From Fumia sp045121595 (GTDB taxonomy: Bacteria > Bacillota > Clostridia > Oscillospirales > Ruminococcaceae): a stretch of 64,000 nt of DNA. A program made the translations under genes and the position numbers. The stretch's first letter is position 1; the number at the start of each line of letters is the position of its first letter. The stretch covers positions 1-64,000 of the forward strand of contig JBGVGI010000028.1 in the NCBI GenBank assembly GCA_045121595.1, in the 5' to 3' direction. The notes under the pieces were generated by a model. The model ran no database searches. It was not told the DNA's origin and worked only from the letters and a program-made list of their open reading frames with translations. Of the stretch, positions 15,662-24,514 are shown one piece after another.

Positions 15662-15690
15662 TTGTAAATTTTTTTCAAATCTATTATAAT
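15662..15690 (+). promoter_or_regulatory. Predicted sigma-A promoter of mtaB-purL
   Basis: TTGTAA (15662-15667), 17 bases, TATAAT (15685-15690), about 37 bases before the mtaB start. Confidence 0.65.
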
Positions 15691-15726
15691 GTAAATAGAG
15701 AAGTTTTATACATAGGAGGAGATAAC

Positions 15727-17019
15727 TTGAAAATTGCTTTTGCAACTTTGGGTTGTAAGGTTAATCAGTATGAAACTGAGACCCTTATCGAGCTTTTTTT
15801 AAGCGATGGCTTTGACGTTGTCAATTTAAGCGAAGAAGCTGACGTCTACGTTGTTAACTCCTGTACGGTTACTTCGACAAGTGATAAAAAAACCGTTAAG
15901 GTTATAAGAAGACTCAGAAAACAAAATCCTACGGCTAAAATTGTTTTGACGGGTTGTATGCCTCAGGCATTTCCTGAAGAAGTTAAGTCCATTAAGGAAG
16001 CCGACGTCATAACGGGAACAAGAGACCGAAAAGGAATTTTAAAAGCTGTTAAGGAATCTCTTGTGACAAATCAGAGGATTATAAATATCATCCCACATGA
16101 ACGCAAAGAAGATTTTGAAAAGATGTCGGTAAAGGCTTTAAGGCAGAGAACCCGTGCTTTTGTAAAAATCGAGGACGGCTGTGAAAGATACTGTTCTTAT
16201 TGCATAATCCCGAAAGCAAGAGGGCCTGTCCGTTCAAAACCGCTTGAGGATATCAAAAAGGAACTTGAAGACCTCGGCGAAAACGGTTACAAGGAAGTAG
16301 TTTTAGTCGGCATAAACCTTTCTTCTTACGGAAAGGATATGGGATTAAGACTCATTGATGCCGTAAAGACCGCTTGTGCGGTGGAAAAAATCGAAAGAAT
16401 TCGTCTGGGAAGCTTGGAACCCGAACTTTTATCGGACGAGGATCTGGAAGAAATGGCAAAGCTATCTAAGTTTTGTCCGCAATTTCATCTTGCCTTGCAA
16501 AGTGGTTGCGATAAAACCTTAAAAGCTATGAACCGCCATTATGACTGCAAAGAATTTGAGAGAATTGTCTGCAAGATAAGAGAAGTTTTTGATAATCCGT
16601 CGATAACAACGGATATTATGGTTGGATTTCCCGGTGAAACCGAAGATGATTTCAAAGAATCTCTGGAGTTTGCCGAAAAGATAAAATTTGCAAAGGCACA
16701 CGTTTTTGCATATTCACCGAGAGAGGGAACGGTTGCGGCAACCAAAGAACAGCTTACCGATTCGGTAAAAGAAAATCGAAGCAGAAAAATGATTGAAACT
16801 GCCGATAAAGTACAACTTGAGTTTTTGAAGACTCAGGTCGGAAAAACGCAGAAAGTTCTGCTTGAAACCACAAAAGACAGTTTCGGGTTTGAGGGTTTCA
16901 CCAAAAACTATACACCTGTTTCTGTCAACTGCTCTGAAGAGTATTGTGGACAAATTATTGATGTAAAGATTATCGGTATAGAGGGTGACCGCTGTATCGG
17001 AGAAAAAACGGAGGGTTAA
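15727..17019 (+). CDS. mtaB: tRNA t6A37 methylthiotransferase MtaB
   Basis: A 430-residue radical-SAM enzyme that adds a methylthio group to threonylcarbamoyl-adenosine 37 of ANN-decoding tRNAs. The N-terminal UPF0004 domain has the cluster cysteines of LGCKVNQYETE, NSCTVT and TGCMPQ. The radical-SAM core has CERYCSYC. A TRAM-like end (about 370-430) binds tRNA. Initiation is at TTG (15727) after AGGAGGAGATAAC. purL follows after only two bases, so the two are co-transcribed; no functional link is evident. Confidence 0.95.
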   Translation: MKIAFATLGCKVNQYETETLIELFLSDGFDVVNLSEEADVYVVNSCTVTSTSDKKTVKVIRRLRKQNPTAKIVLTGCMPQAFPEEVKSIKEADVITGTRDRKGILKAVKESLVTNQRIINIIPHERKEDFEKMSVKALRQRTRAFVKIEDGCERYCSYCIIPKARGPVRSKPLEDIKKELEDLGENGYKEVVLVGINLSSYGKDMGLRLIDAVKTACAVEKIERIRLGSLEPELLSDEDLEEMAKLSKFCPQFHLALQSGCDKTLKAMNRHYDCKEFERIVCKIREVFDNPSITTDIMVGFPGETEDDFKESLEFAEKIKFAKAHVFAYSPREGTVAATKEQLTDSVKENRSRKMIETADKVQLEFLKTQVGKTQKVLLETTKDSFGFEGFTKNYTPVSVNCSEEYCGQIIDVKIIGIEGDRCIGEKTEG

Positions 17020-17021
17020 AT

Positions 17022-20000
17022 ATGGCAGTATTCAGAATTTATGTTGAAAAAAAGAAAGGCTTTGACGTAGAAGCAAAATCCACCCTTGGAGATATCAAAA
17101 GCTCTTTGGGAATAAACCTCACAGGAGTTCGTCTTTTCAACCGCTATGACGTTGAAGGAATTGACGACGCTACCTTTGTAAGTGCATCCAAAAATATTTT
17201 TTCCGAACCTGCTGTTGATATGGTTTTTGATGAAATTCCCGAAACAGAGGGCGAAAGAAGAATTCTTGCTATCGAGTACCTCCCCGGTCAGTTTGACCAG
17301 AGAGCTGATTCTTGTGAACAGTGTATCCAGATTATGACTCAGGGTGAACGCCCCAGAGTTAAAAACGCGCGTATTTATATTCTGGAAGGAAAAATTACAG
17401 ATGCGGAATTTGACCTTATCAAAAATCATCTTATAAACCCCGTTGAATCAAGAGAAGCAAGTCTTGAAAAATTTGATACTCTCAAAACGGAATATGATAT
17501 TCCCGAATCCGTTGAAACTCTCACAGGTTTTATCGCACTCGACGAGAAGGCACTTGACGATTTCGTTAAAAACTACGGACTTGCAATGGATCTTGACGAT
17601 ATCAAATTCTGTCAGGCATATTTTAAGGATACTGAAAAAAGAGACCCCACTATTACTGAAATCCGTATGATTGATACATACTGGTCCGACCACTGCCGTC
17701 ATACAACCTTCTCAACTATCATTGACGACGTTGAAATCTGTGACGAAGCAGTAAAAGGAAGCTTTGAAAAATATATCGAGACACGCAAAGAGCTTTACGT
17801 TGGTAAAAACAAACCCGTAACACTTATGGACCTTGCAACGATTGCCGCTAAAAAGCTTAAAAAAGAAGGGCTTTTGAAAGATCTTGACGAAAGTGAAGAA
17901 ATCAATGCTTGTTCTGTAAAGATTGACGTTGATATCGACGGCACAAAAGAAAAATGGCTTTTGATGTTCAAAAACGAAACTCATAACCATCCTACAGAAA
18001 TCGAGCCTTTCGGTGGTGCTGCTACTTGTCTTGGCGGTGCTATCAGAGACCCCCTCTCCGGACGTTCTTACGTATATCAGGCAATGCGTGTAACGGGTGC
18101 CGCTGACCCCACAGTTTCTATCGAAGAAACTTTAAAAGGTAAACTCCCCCAGAAGAAAATCGTAACAACTGCTGCACATGGTTATTCCTCTTATGGTAAC
18201 CAGATTGGTCTTGCAACAGGTGAAGTTACAGAAATTTATCATAAAAACTACGTTGCAAAACGTATGGAAATCGGTGCAGTAATCGGTGCTGCTCCTGCAA
18301 GTAACGTAATAAGAGAAGTTCCCTCCCCCGATGACGTTGTTATCTTGCTCGGCGGACGTACAGGCAGAGACGGCTGCGGTGGTGCTACAGGTTCTTCCAA
18401 ATCCCATACACTTGAGTCCTTGGAAAGCTGTGGTGCAGAAGTTCAGAAAGGTAATCCTCCTATCGAAAGAAAGATTTCCCGTATGTTCCGTAACCCCAAA
18501 GTTACCCGTATGATTCGTCGTTGTAACGACTTCGGTGCAGGTGGTGTATCCGTTGCTATCGGTGAACTTGCAGACGGTCTTATGATTAACCTTGATGCAG
18601 TTCCAAAAAAATACGACGGTCTTGACGGCACAGAACTTGCTATCTCCGAATCTCAGGAAAGAATGGCAGTTGTGGTAGCTCCCGAAAACGTTAAAGCTTT
18701 CATCGAACTTGCACATACAGAAAACCTCGAGGCTACCGTTGTTGCAACTGTTACAGAAGCTCCCAGACTCCGTATGACCTGGAACGGCAATGAAATTGTA
18801 AACCTCTCCAGAGAATTCTTAAACTCTAACGGTGCAGAAAAACATACTACTATCAAAATCGAAGTTGCTGACGTTAAACCCGTAAACAACCGCAAAAACA
18901 ACAAAGAAGGCTGGATTGCACATCTTTCTGACCTCAATATCTGTTCTCAGAAAGGTTTGGTTGAACGTTTTGACAGTTCAATCGGTGCAGGTACTGTAAC
19001 AATGCCTTACGGCGGTAAGCACCAGATGACAAAGACTCAGGCTATGACAGCTAAAATCCCCGTGCTTTCCGGTGAAACAACAACCGCTTCGGTAATGGGT
19101 TGGGGTTATAACCCTTATATCTCCGAACAGAATCCTTATATCGGCTCAATGACTGCAGTGGTTGAATCTGTTGCAAAAGTTGTTGCAGCAGGTGGTAGCT
19201 ACAAAAAATGTTGGCTTACGTTCCAGGAATATTTTGAAAGAACAAACAACAATCCCTTGCGTTGGGGCAAACCTTTGTCCGCTTTGCTCGGTGGATTCGA
19301 AGCTCAGCTTCAGCTTGGCATCGGTGCAATTGGCGGTAAAGACTCAATGTCAGGTACTTTTGAGGATATCGACGTTCCTCCCACACTTTGTTCCTTTGCA
19401 GTTTCTGTGGCAGATTCAAGAAAGGTTGTTTCTCCTGAATTTAAATCCGTAAGCAGTCCCGTTGCTTTGATTTTGCCAAAATACAATGCTGACGGAACCC
19501 CCGATTTTGACAGTGTTAAAGAAGTTTTTGATACAGTTGAAAATCTTATTGCAAACGGTGAAGCGGTTGCAGTATGGACATTGGGATTCGGTGGTGTTTC
19601 GGAAGGTATCGCAAAAATGGCATTCGGTAACCGAATCGGCTTTAACTTCACAACAAACCTTGATGATACATTGATGTTCAACCCCGTTTACGGCGGATTT
19701 ATCGTTGAACTTGACGGTAACTCCAAAGCAGTTAACACACTTGACGTTATCGGTGTAACCTCTATCGAAGAAAACATAAAACTTGCTGATGGCACAAGAA
19801 TTGCTCTTTGTGATTTGCAGAAATCCTATGAAGAAAAACTCGAAAAGGTATTCCCCTGCAATATCGAAACTTCCAAAGAAAAAGTAGAAGCAGTAAGCTT
19901 TGAAAACAAAGAAAGATTAGCTCCTGCAATTAAAGTTGCTTCTCCCAGAGTACTTATCCCCGTATTCCCCGGTACAAACTGTGAATACGATACTCAGCGT

Positions 20001-20738
20001 GCATTTGAAAAAGCAGGTGCAGTAGCCGACGTATTCGTTATTAAAAACCTTTCGGGTAATGATATCGAAGAATCTGTTGCTGAATTTGCTAAAAAGATTG
20101 AAAAATCTCAGATTATTATGATTCCCGGTGGTTTCTCAGGCGGTGACGAACCTGATGGTTCCGGTAAATTTATCACAGCGTTCTTCAGAAACCCCAGAAT
20201 CAAAGACGGCGTTCATAACTTGCTCAAAAACCGCGATGGTTTGATGCTCGGTATCTGTAACGGCTTCCAGGCACTTGTTAAACTCGGTCTTGTGCCTTAC
20301 GGCGAAATCGTTGAAATGAAAGACGACTCACCTACACTTACATTTAACTCTATCGGTCGTCACCAGTCCATGATGGTAACAACAAGAATTGCCTCCAACA
20401 AATCTCCCTGGCTTTACAACACTTCTGTAGGTGATTTGCACACAGTAGCAATTTCTCATGGTGAAGGACGTTTTATTGCAACAGAAGCAGAACTTAAAGC
20501 ACTTGCTGCAAACGGACAGATCGCAACTCAGTACGTAGATTTGGACGGCAATCCCACGTACGATATCAGATTTAATCCCAACGAGTCTATGATGGCTATC
20601 GAAGGTATTACTTCTCCTGATGGACGTGTCTTAGGTAAAATGGCACACAGTGAGCGTATCGGCAACGATATTGCTAAGAATATCATCGGTAACAAAGACC
20701 AGATGATCTTCAAAAGTGGTGTTGAATACTTTAAATAA
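17022..20738 (+). CDS. purL: Phosphoribosylformylglycinamidine synthase, fused PurL/PurQ form
   Basis: A 1238-residue enzyme making FGAM from FGAR, ATP and glutamine in purine synthesis. An N-terminal PurS-like region and linker precede two AIR-synthase-type halves (NETHNHPTEIEPFGGAATC) and a C-terminal class I glutaminase domain with the nucleophile in GICNGFQ and PGTNCEYD upstream. It corresponds to the single-chain large form. Arginine CGT and proline CCC codons are abundant compared with the AGA-rich mtaB before it, which suggests high expression. It is far from the other pur genes at the right edge. Confidence 0.97.
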   Translation: MAVFRIYVEKKKGFDVEAKSTLGDIKSSLGINLTGVRLFNRYDVEGIDDATFVSASKNIFSEPAVDMVFDEIPETEGERRILAIEYLPGQFDQRADSCEQCIQIMTQGERPRVKNARIYILEGKITDAEFDLIKNHLINPVESREASLEKFDTLKTEYDIPESVETLTGFIALDEKALDDFVKNYGLAMDLDDIKFCQAYFKDTEKRDPTITEIRMIDTYWSDHCRHTTFSTIIDDVEICDEAVKGSFEKYIETRKELYVGKNKPVTLMDLATIAAKKLKKEGLLKDLDESEEINACSVKIDVDIDGTKEKWLLMFKNETHNHPTEIEPFGGAATCLGGAIRDPLSGRSYVYQAMRVTGAADPTVSIEETLKGKLPQKKIVTTAAHGYSSYGNQIGLATGEVTEIYHKNYVAKRMEIGAVIGAAPASNVIREVPSPDDVVILLGGRTGRDGCGGATGSSKSHTLESLESCGAEVQKGNPPIERKISRMFRNPKVTRMIRRCNDFGAGGVSVAIGELADGLMINLDAVPKKYDGLDGTELAISESQERMAVVVAPENVKAFIELAHTENLEATVVATVTEAPRLRMTWNGNEIVNLSREFLNSNGAEKHTTIKIEVADVKPVNNRKNNKEGWIAHLSDLNICSQKGLVERFDSSIGAGTVTMPYGGKHQMTKTQAMTAKIPVLSGETTTASVMGWGYNPYISEQNPYIGSMTAVVESVAKVVAAGGSYKKCWLTFQEYFERTNNNPLRWGKPLSALLGGFEAQLQLGIGAIGGKDSMSGTFEDIDVPPTLCSFAVSVADSRKVVSPEFKSVSSPVALILPKYNADGTPDFDSVKEVFDTVENLIANGEAVAVWTLGFGGVSEGIAKMAFGNRIGFNFTTNLDDTLMFNPVYGGFIVELDGNSKAVNTLDVIGVTSIEENIKLADGTRIALCDLQKSYEEKLEKVFPCNIETSKEKVEAVSFENKERLAPAIKVASPRVLIPVFPGTNCEYDTQRAFEKAGAVADVFVIKNLSGNDIEESVAEFAKKIEKSQIIMIPGGFSGGDEPDGSGKFITAFFRNPRIKDGVHNLLKNRDGLMLGICNGFQALVKLGLVPYGEIVEMKDDSPTLTFNSIGRHQSMMVTTRIASNKSPWLYNTSVGDLHTVAISHGEGRFIATEAELKALAANGQIATQYVDLDGNPTYDIRFNPNESMMAIEGITSPDGRVLGKMAHSERIGNDIAKNIIGNKDQMIFKSGVEYFK

Positions 20739-20742
20739 CAGA

Positions 20743-20768
20743 AAGTCGGCAGTAAAAACTGCCGACTT
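20743..20768 (+). terminator. Intrinsic terminator after purL
   Basis: AAGTCGGCAGT and ACTGCCGACTT form a stem with an AAAA loop, followed by TTTTTATT. It marks the left edge of the accessory island. Confidence 0.85.
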
Positions 20769-20777
20769 TTTTATTCC

Positions 20778-20819
20778 ACACAAAAAACTGCAAACGCTAA
20801 TTTTAGTAATTTTTTGTGT
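20778..20819. repeat. Inverted repeat at the island's left edge
   Basis: ACACAAAAAA (20778-20787) pairs with TTTTTTGTGT (20810-20819). It may be a weak terminator for the Xre operon or a scar of insertion. Confidence 0.35.
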
Positions 20820-20914
20820 AAAAATATTATCTGTTTTAATCATTTAAATATTAAAGGAAAAAAATACAAAATGGGCCGTGAAAAAACAATCCATTTAACG
20901 CTAATCAATGAGTT

Positions 20915-21130
20915 TTACTTTTTAGGAACAACTTCCATTATGTCAGAAAAGTCACAATTGAGTTTTTCGCAAATTCTTAGTAACAGGTTTGTTGTAACAC
21001 TTTCTCCCTTTGTGAGCTTTGCAAGGGATGTGGTACTCATTTCAGTCATTTCTCTGAGTTGTTTTTTATTGATGCCTTTATCTATCAATAACTTCCAAAG
21101 TTTATTATAACTAATTTCTTTCTTCATCAT
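20915..21130 (-). CDS. Xre/Cro-type helix-turn-helix regulator
   Basis: A 71-residue protein made up of a single Cro/CI helix-turn-helix domain (LIDKGINKKQLREMTEMSTTSLAKL...GESVTTNLLLRICEKLNCDFSDIM). It begins at tandem ATG codons (21130, 21127) after GGAGGTAACG and is the last gene of the four-gene ABC-3C operon, 12 bases after the ATPase. It is likely an autoregulator of the operon; the inverted repeat around the promoter at 24370-24404 is a candidate site. Confidence 0.88.
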   Translation of the reverse strand: MMKKEISYNKLWKLLIDKGINKKQLREMTEMSTTSLAKLTKGESVTTNLLLRICEKLNCDFSDIMEVVPKK

Positions 21131-21142
21131 CGTTACCTCCGC

Positions 21143-22906
21143 TTAGTTTGGATTTTCCAAGAAACCATATCTACCCTTATTATTTATGCCGCTAAATTTA
21201 ATTAGTTTGGCATTACCATAGTCAACATCGGGGATTTCGTTTTCTGCAATAATTACTTGACCATAGTTTTGATTGTTTGCAAGGTAACTAAACAAGGCCG
21301 ATTTCATACTGTCCGAGTTATCGCTTTCTCTCTCTGTAAGTGCCATAATCGGCGAGTCAATAATAAGAAGTTTTGGGGCGTGTGAAGCATTGGCGGAAAG
21401 ATACTTCATTAACACAAAGGCAAAAATTGTATTGATGAATGACCTATATCCTTGACCTTCAATTCGCTTTGCGCGCGCATTAACAGTAACATCAAAATGA
21501 GTCATGTTAATTCCTGATGTCAAATATTCAGGGAAACAACATGCTTTGAGCATCTCATCGAGGTACTGATTCAATGTATCTATTGTTTCTTTTTCAAAAT
21601 GATTTTTGACATCATACTTTAAATTCAAGCTCTCATCATTCTCAACGGTATGCATATCAACGGTCATTTTATCGGCAAATTTCTTTATTCGGCTCATATC
21701 ACCGATGATTTGTTGTTTGAGGGAATATGCTTCAAGCGATGCTTTTAATCTATCAGTATGAGGCTTTAATTCTTCGTTGATAAGGTTTTCTATCTCATTA
21801 TGCTCTGATTCGAGTTCGGCTAACTTTTGCTTATTCGCTTCTAACTCTTTGCTTAAAGAAGCCATTGTTTCTCTTAAATCATCAAGCATTAATTTGATTC
21901 TTTCAATTTCACTCTCTGAGGCCTTTGTGTATGTTTGATGAGAGTGTTCTTTAATGGATGAGTCGCAGAAAGGACATTTACTATTTTTAGGCGTTAATGG
22001 TTGTTTTGCTTCGCCATTGATGATAAATTCTAAACGCTTAATGTCTGATAAATATTGGCTTTCAAGCGAACGATATCTTTCAGCCAAAAACTCATCTTCT
22101 TCTATTTGAGAAGTTAAATCAAATATTTCCTTGAGTATCTTTTTAGTTTTAGACATGGCATCGGATATCTTTTTGTCCGTTTCCTTAATTTCTGCCATTA
22201 TTCGTTCCATTTCAGCTTCAAGGTCACTATTTTCATTCATATTGAGCTTTTCTTCCAATTCCTTATTCATGTCGGAAAGAGAAGCGATTTGCTCTTTTAT
22301 GTATTTAGTAACAGCAGTCTTTTTGGCTTCTTTGATTGCTTTCTTTTCTCGCTCGTCCGGTATGTGCTGTTTTTGTCCGTCTATAAGGAAAAGAAGGCTT
22401 GACAAAGCTGCTGTTATGTTCTTAAACCCTTGTGATACAATAATGGAACTATCCGAAGATATTCGTTGTTCGTCAATTACGAACATTTTTCTAATAGTTT
22501 TCCAAGTTAATGCTTGGATATCAAAATCCCGCGATTTAATAACCTTTATTTCTTCATCAATTCCAATAAGAGATAACAATACATCATCAATCTTCTTGGT
22601 GGTGTATTCTTTGTTTTCTACATCGGGAATATTACCGGTTACAGAAATTTTGTTTTTGCCAAGCTCTCGTTCTAATCGTGCCTCATAGCCTTTGTCGGTA
22701 ACAATATCCATAGACACTTTAGTGTAACCTAACTGCCTATCCATTGGGTCATCTTTTGCACCAAACAAAAAATCTATGGTGTTGACTATATATGTTTTGC
22801 CTGTATTGGAGGGACCATAAATAATATTTAAACCGTCTTGTAAATTTATAACGGATGTTTTCTTGCCGCTACCGTAGGCTGATATAGTTTTTATATAGAA
22901 ACTCAT
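21143..22906 (-). CDS. Rad50-like ABC ATPase with zinc hook (ABC-3C system)
   Basis: A 587-residue SMC/Rad50-type ATPase. Walker A GPSNTGKT lies at 31-38 and Walker B LLIIDSP at 513-519. Coiled coils (about 190-300 and 325-400) flank a CPFC zinc-hook motif at 311-314, which has one CxxC pair per chain and would dimerise through zinc. A GQGYRSFINTIFAFVLM segment (485-501) sits where the ABC signature region lies. Such ATPases are the motor of three-component conflict systems thought to sense invasive DNA and switch an effector. The ATG is two bases after the middle-component stop, with AGGAAGG before it. Confidence 0.85.
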   Translation of the reverse strand: MSFYIKTISAYGSGKKTSVINLQDGLNIIYGPSNTGKTYIVNTIDFLFGAKDDPMDRQLGYTKVSMDIVTDKGYEARLERELGKNKISVTGNIPDVENKEYTTKKIDDVLLSLIGIDEEIKVIKSRDFDIQALTWKTIRKMFVIDEQRISSDSSIIVSQGFKNITAALSSLLFLIDGQKQHIPDEREKKAIKEAKKTAVTKYIKEQIASLSDMNKELEEKLNMNENSDLEAEMERIMAEIKETDKKISDAMSKTKKILKEIFDLTSQIEEDEFLAERYRSLESQYLSDIKRLEFIINGEAKQPLTPKNSKCPFCDSSIKEHSHQTYTKASESEIERIKLMLDDLRETMASLSKELEANKQKLAELESEHNEIENLINEELKPHTDRLKASLEAYSLKQQIIGDMSRIKKFADKMTVDMHTVENDESLNLKYDVKNHFEKETIDTLNQYLDEMLKACCFPEYLTSGINMTHFDVTVNARAKRIEGQGYRSFINTIFAFVLMKYLSANASHAPKLLIIDSPIMALTERESDNSDSMKSALFSYLANNQNYGQVIIAENEIPDVDYGNAKLIKFSGINNKGRYGFLENPN

Positions 22907-22908
22907 TT

Positions 22909-23352
22909 TTATGCCTTCCTCTCATTTACTGCGTTTTCATTAAGAATTTGCACAAGTTCTTTATCTGATAAGTGACCATACTTTTTTATTACTTGTTCGG
23001 CTGCATTGGAGTAATCTATAGCATACTCGGAATCAAGCTGTTTTACATATTCTTTTCCAAGCTTATCTATGCTGTAGAGCATTCCCGAACCACTAACTAT
23101 CACCTTTACAAATCGATCTAAAACCAGTCGTTTAAACGCAGAGTTTATCATTCGTCTTTTAGCTGATAATTCACCGTGTTTGTATCTGTTTTCACCATTT
23201 ACATTGAATTCTGAAACGGCAAAGTCTTTTGCATATATAGATATAAAATCGAAATATGTCAGCGTGTCAATATTAATAGCTCTATTGCACTTGTCTAACA
23301 ACAAAAGAACTCGGAGTGATACCTCAAACGAGGTGTTATATAGATTTCTCAT
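22909..23352 (-). CDS. ABC-three-component system middle component, MC2-like
   Basis: A 147-residue helical protein. Its N-terminus (YNTSFEVSLRVLLLLDKCNR) and the following YFDFISIYAKDF and GELSAKRRMINSAFKRLV segments match the pattern I know for ABC-3C middle component 2: an N-terminal leucine-rich helix, then a winged-helix-like body. It would bridge the ATPase and the effector protein. The ATG at 23352 overlaps the upstream TGA (ATGA) and follows GGATGGGTGA, which supports this start over one 12 bases earlier. Family naming is from memory and was not searched. Confidence 0.72.
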   Translation of the reverse strand: MRNLYNTSFEVSLRVLLLLDKCNRAINIDTLTYFDFISIYAKDFAVSEFNVNGENRYKHGELSAKRRMINSAFKRLVLDRFVKVIVSGSGMLYSIDKLGKEYVKQLDSEYAIDYSNAAEQVIKKYGHLSDKELVQILNENAVNERKA

Positions 23353-24296
23353 TTTTTCACCCATCCTTTAAGTTTCTTTTCATTAACAAGCACATGGCAG
23401 ATTCCTTTTTTGACATTGTTTGAGACCCACTTGGTGTCCCTGCCTAAAAGAGTAGATTCTGTGGTTGTATTTGTCGCTTGAGTTAAGACACTTGACATTC
23501 TTTCAAAGCCGTCTTCGTGATTACTTTCCCAAGTATCAATGACACCACTTTCAATTTCTTCTTTTAAGGCTTCATACGGCTCTGGTGTTTCATCCGCAAA
23601 CGCATCACGAGATACTCTTCCAAGAAATTCAGCGTTATAATACGATTTTCTTTGACGGTTGAAGTTATCCTCATATCCGTATTTTCCCAAATCTTCTTTT
23701 TTTACTTCTGCCACCTTTAATTTGTCTGCGTATGCATCAAAAATTGCTTGAACATATAGAAGTTCTTCTTTTTGAACGCCTTTCGGTGCATCTTGTACCG
23801 GGAGGCTTTTACTTTTGTATATGTCGGTGACTTTATTAGTTTTTCTCTTGTTTGGAACTTTTGCCACATATAAGAAAATATCAGATAAAAACAGATGTAT
23901 ATTTTCGGGTTGAGCATTCGTTTTCAATTTTTTTGCTAACTGAATAGAGATAGATGGGTCATTCTCTATTACATTACATAAATCTGCAATCAATAGGTGT
24001 TCCATATCAACACCTAACTTTTTAGTTACATTCTTTTTGAAATGTTCGGGTGCTTTTTCTATCACTACTTTTGAAGAAGCAGCATTTTTTAAGGCTTTTG
24101 GAACATTAAGATTTCTATTAACAAGTTTACTTGCTTCAGGAGGATAGATTTGAAGCGCTTCACCTGATTCTGTCTTGAGTTCCAAAGGATAAATGATAGC
24201 ACCAAACATATAATTTGCAAGATCAGCATCTGAAACAGTTTCAGACAAATAGTTTTTTACTGTGTTATGAAAGACAGCATATACCAACTCGCCCAT
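23349..24296 (-). CDS. ABC-3C effector component with C-terminal domain and unknown N-terminal domain
   Basis: A 315-residue protein, first in the operon. The C-terminal 110 residues (from about FNRQRKSYYNAEFLGRVSRD to GICHVLVNEKKLKGW) look like the C-terminal domain shared by ABC-3C effector proteins, which docks onto the middle component and ATPase. The N-terminal 170 residues, with GAIIYPLELKTESGE and FLSDIFLYVAKVPNKRK, match no nuclease or protease motif that I recognise. The start at 24296 follows GGGGTGACC; an in-frame codon 36 bases upstream lacks a site. The end overlaps the middle component by four bases. Confidence 0.65.
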   Translation of the reverse strand: MGELVYAVFHNTVKNYLSETVSDADLANYMFGAIIYPLELKTESGEALQIYPPEASKLVNRNLNVPKALKNAASSKVVIEKAPEHFKKNVTKKLGVDMEHLLIADLCNVIENDPSISIQLAKKLKTNAQPENIHLFLSDIFLYVAKVPNKRKTNKVTDIYKSKSLPVQDAPKGVQKEELLYVQAIFDAYADKLKVAEVKKEDLGKYGYEDNFNRQRKSYYNAEFLGRVSRDAFADETPEPYEALKEEIESGVIDTWESNHEDGFERMSSVLTQATNTTTESTLLGRDTKWVSNNVKKGICHVLVNEKKLKGWVKK

Positions 24297-24318
24297 ATGG
24301 TCACCCCATGTAAAAAAA

Positions 24319-24356
24319 TGCAACTTTTGCAACTTCGCTCTAATTTGGCTCTAATT
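24319..24356 (-). repeat. Two pairs of tandem repeats in the leader of the ABC-3C operon
   Basis: TGCAACTT occurs at 24319-24326 and 24328-24335 (9-base period), and GCTCTAATT at 24337-24345 and 24348-24356 (11-base period). They lie between the promoter and the first gene and may bind a regulator. Confidence 0.5.
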
Positions 24357-24369
24357 ACTTATCCTTCGG

Positions 24370-24415
24370 TTTCCTGTAAAATTTTAATGTAAGTTCACAG
24401 GAAATGAAATTGCAA
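24370..24415 (-). promoter_or_regulatory. Predicted ABC-3C operon promoter with flanking inverted repeat
   Basis: Minus strand TTGCAA (24415-24410), 18 bases, TACATT (24391-24386). TTTCCTGT (24370-24377) and ACAGGAAA (24397-24404) form an 8 bp inverted repeat on either side of the -10 box, well placed for repression by the operon's Xre protein. Confidence 0.5.
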
Positions 24416-24514
24416 GAAGTTTAATTCATTATAACAGAAAAGTGCGTTTTCGTCAATCAAAGTTCTGTAAATGTAAAGCTTCCTTGCGAATTTGAAGAAA
24501 CAGGAGGGTTGAGC

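Noticed and set aside
15590..17021. Possible purine riboswitch controlling purL
   Set aside because: purL starts two bases after mtaB, and the 5' region of mtaB is too short and shows no three-way-junction elements.
18132..18716. A 194-codon open frame on the minus strand inside purL
   Set aside because: It is Cys/Phe-rich, has no ribosome site and lies wholly opposite the well-supported purL coding frame.
20793..20905. Nine-base direct repeat AACGCTAAT (20793-20801, 20897-20905) as island attachment sites
   Set aside because: Both copies are on the same side of the island and no copy was noticed at the right edge, so they cannot flank an insertion.
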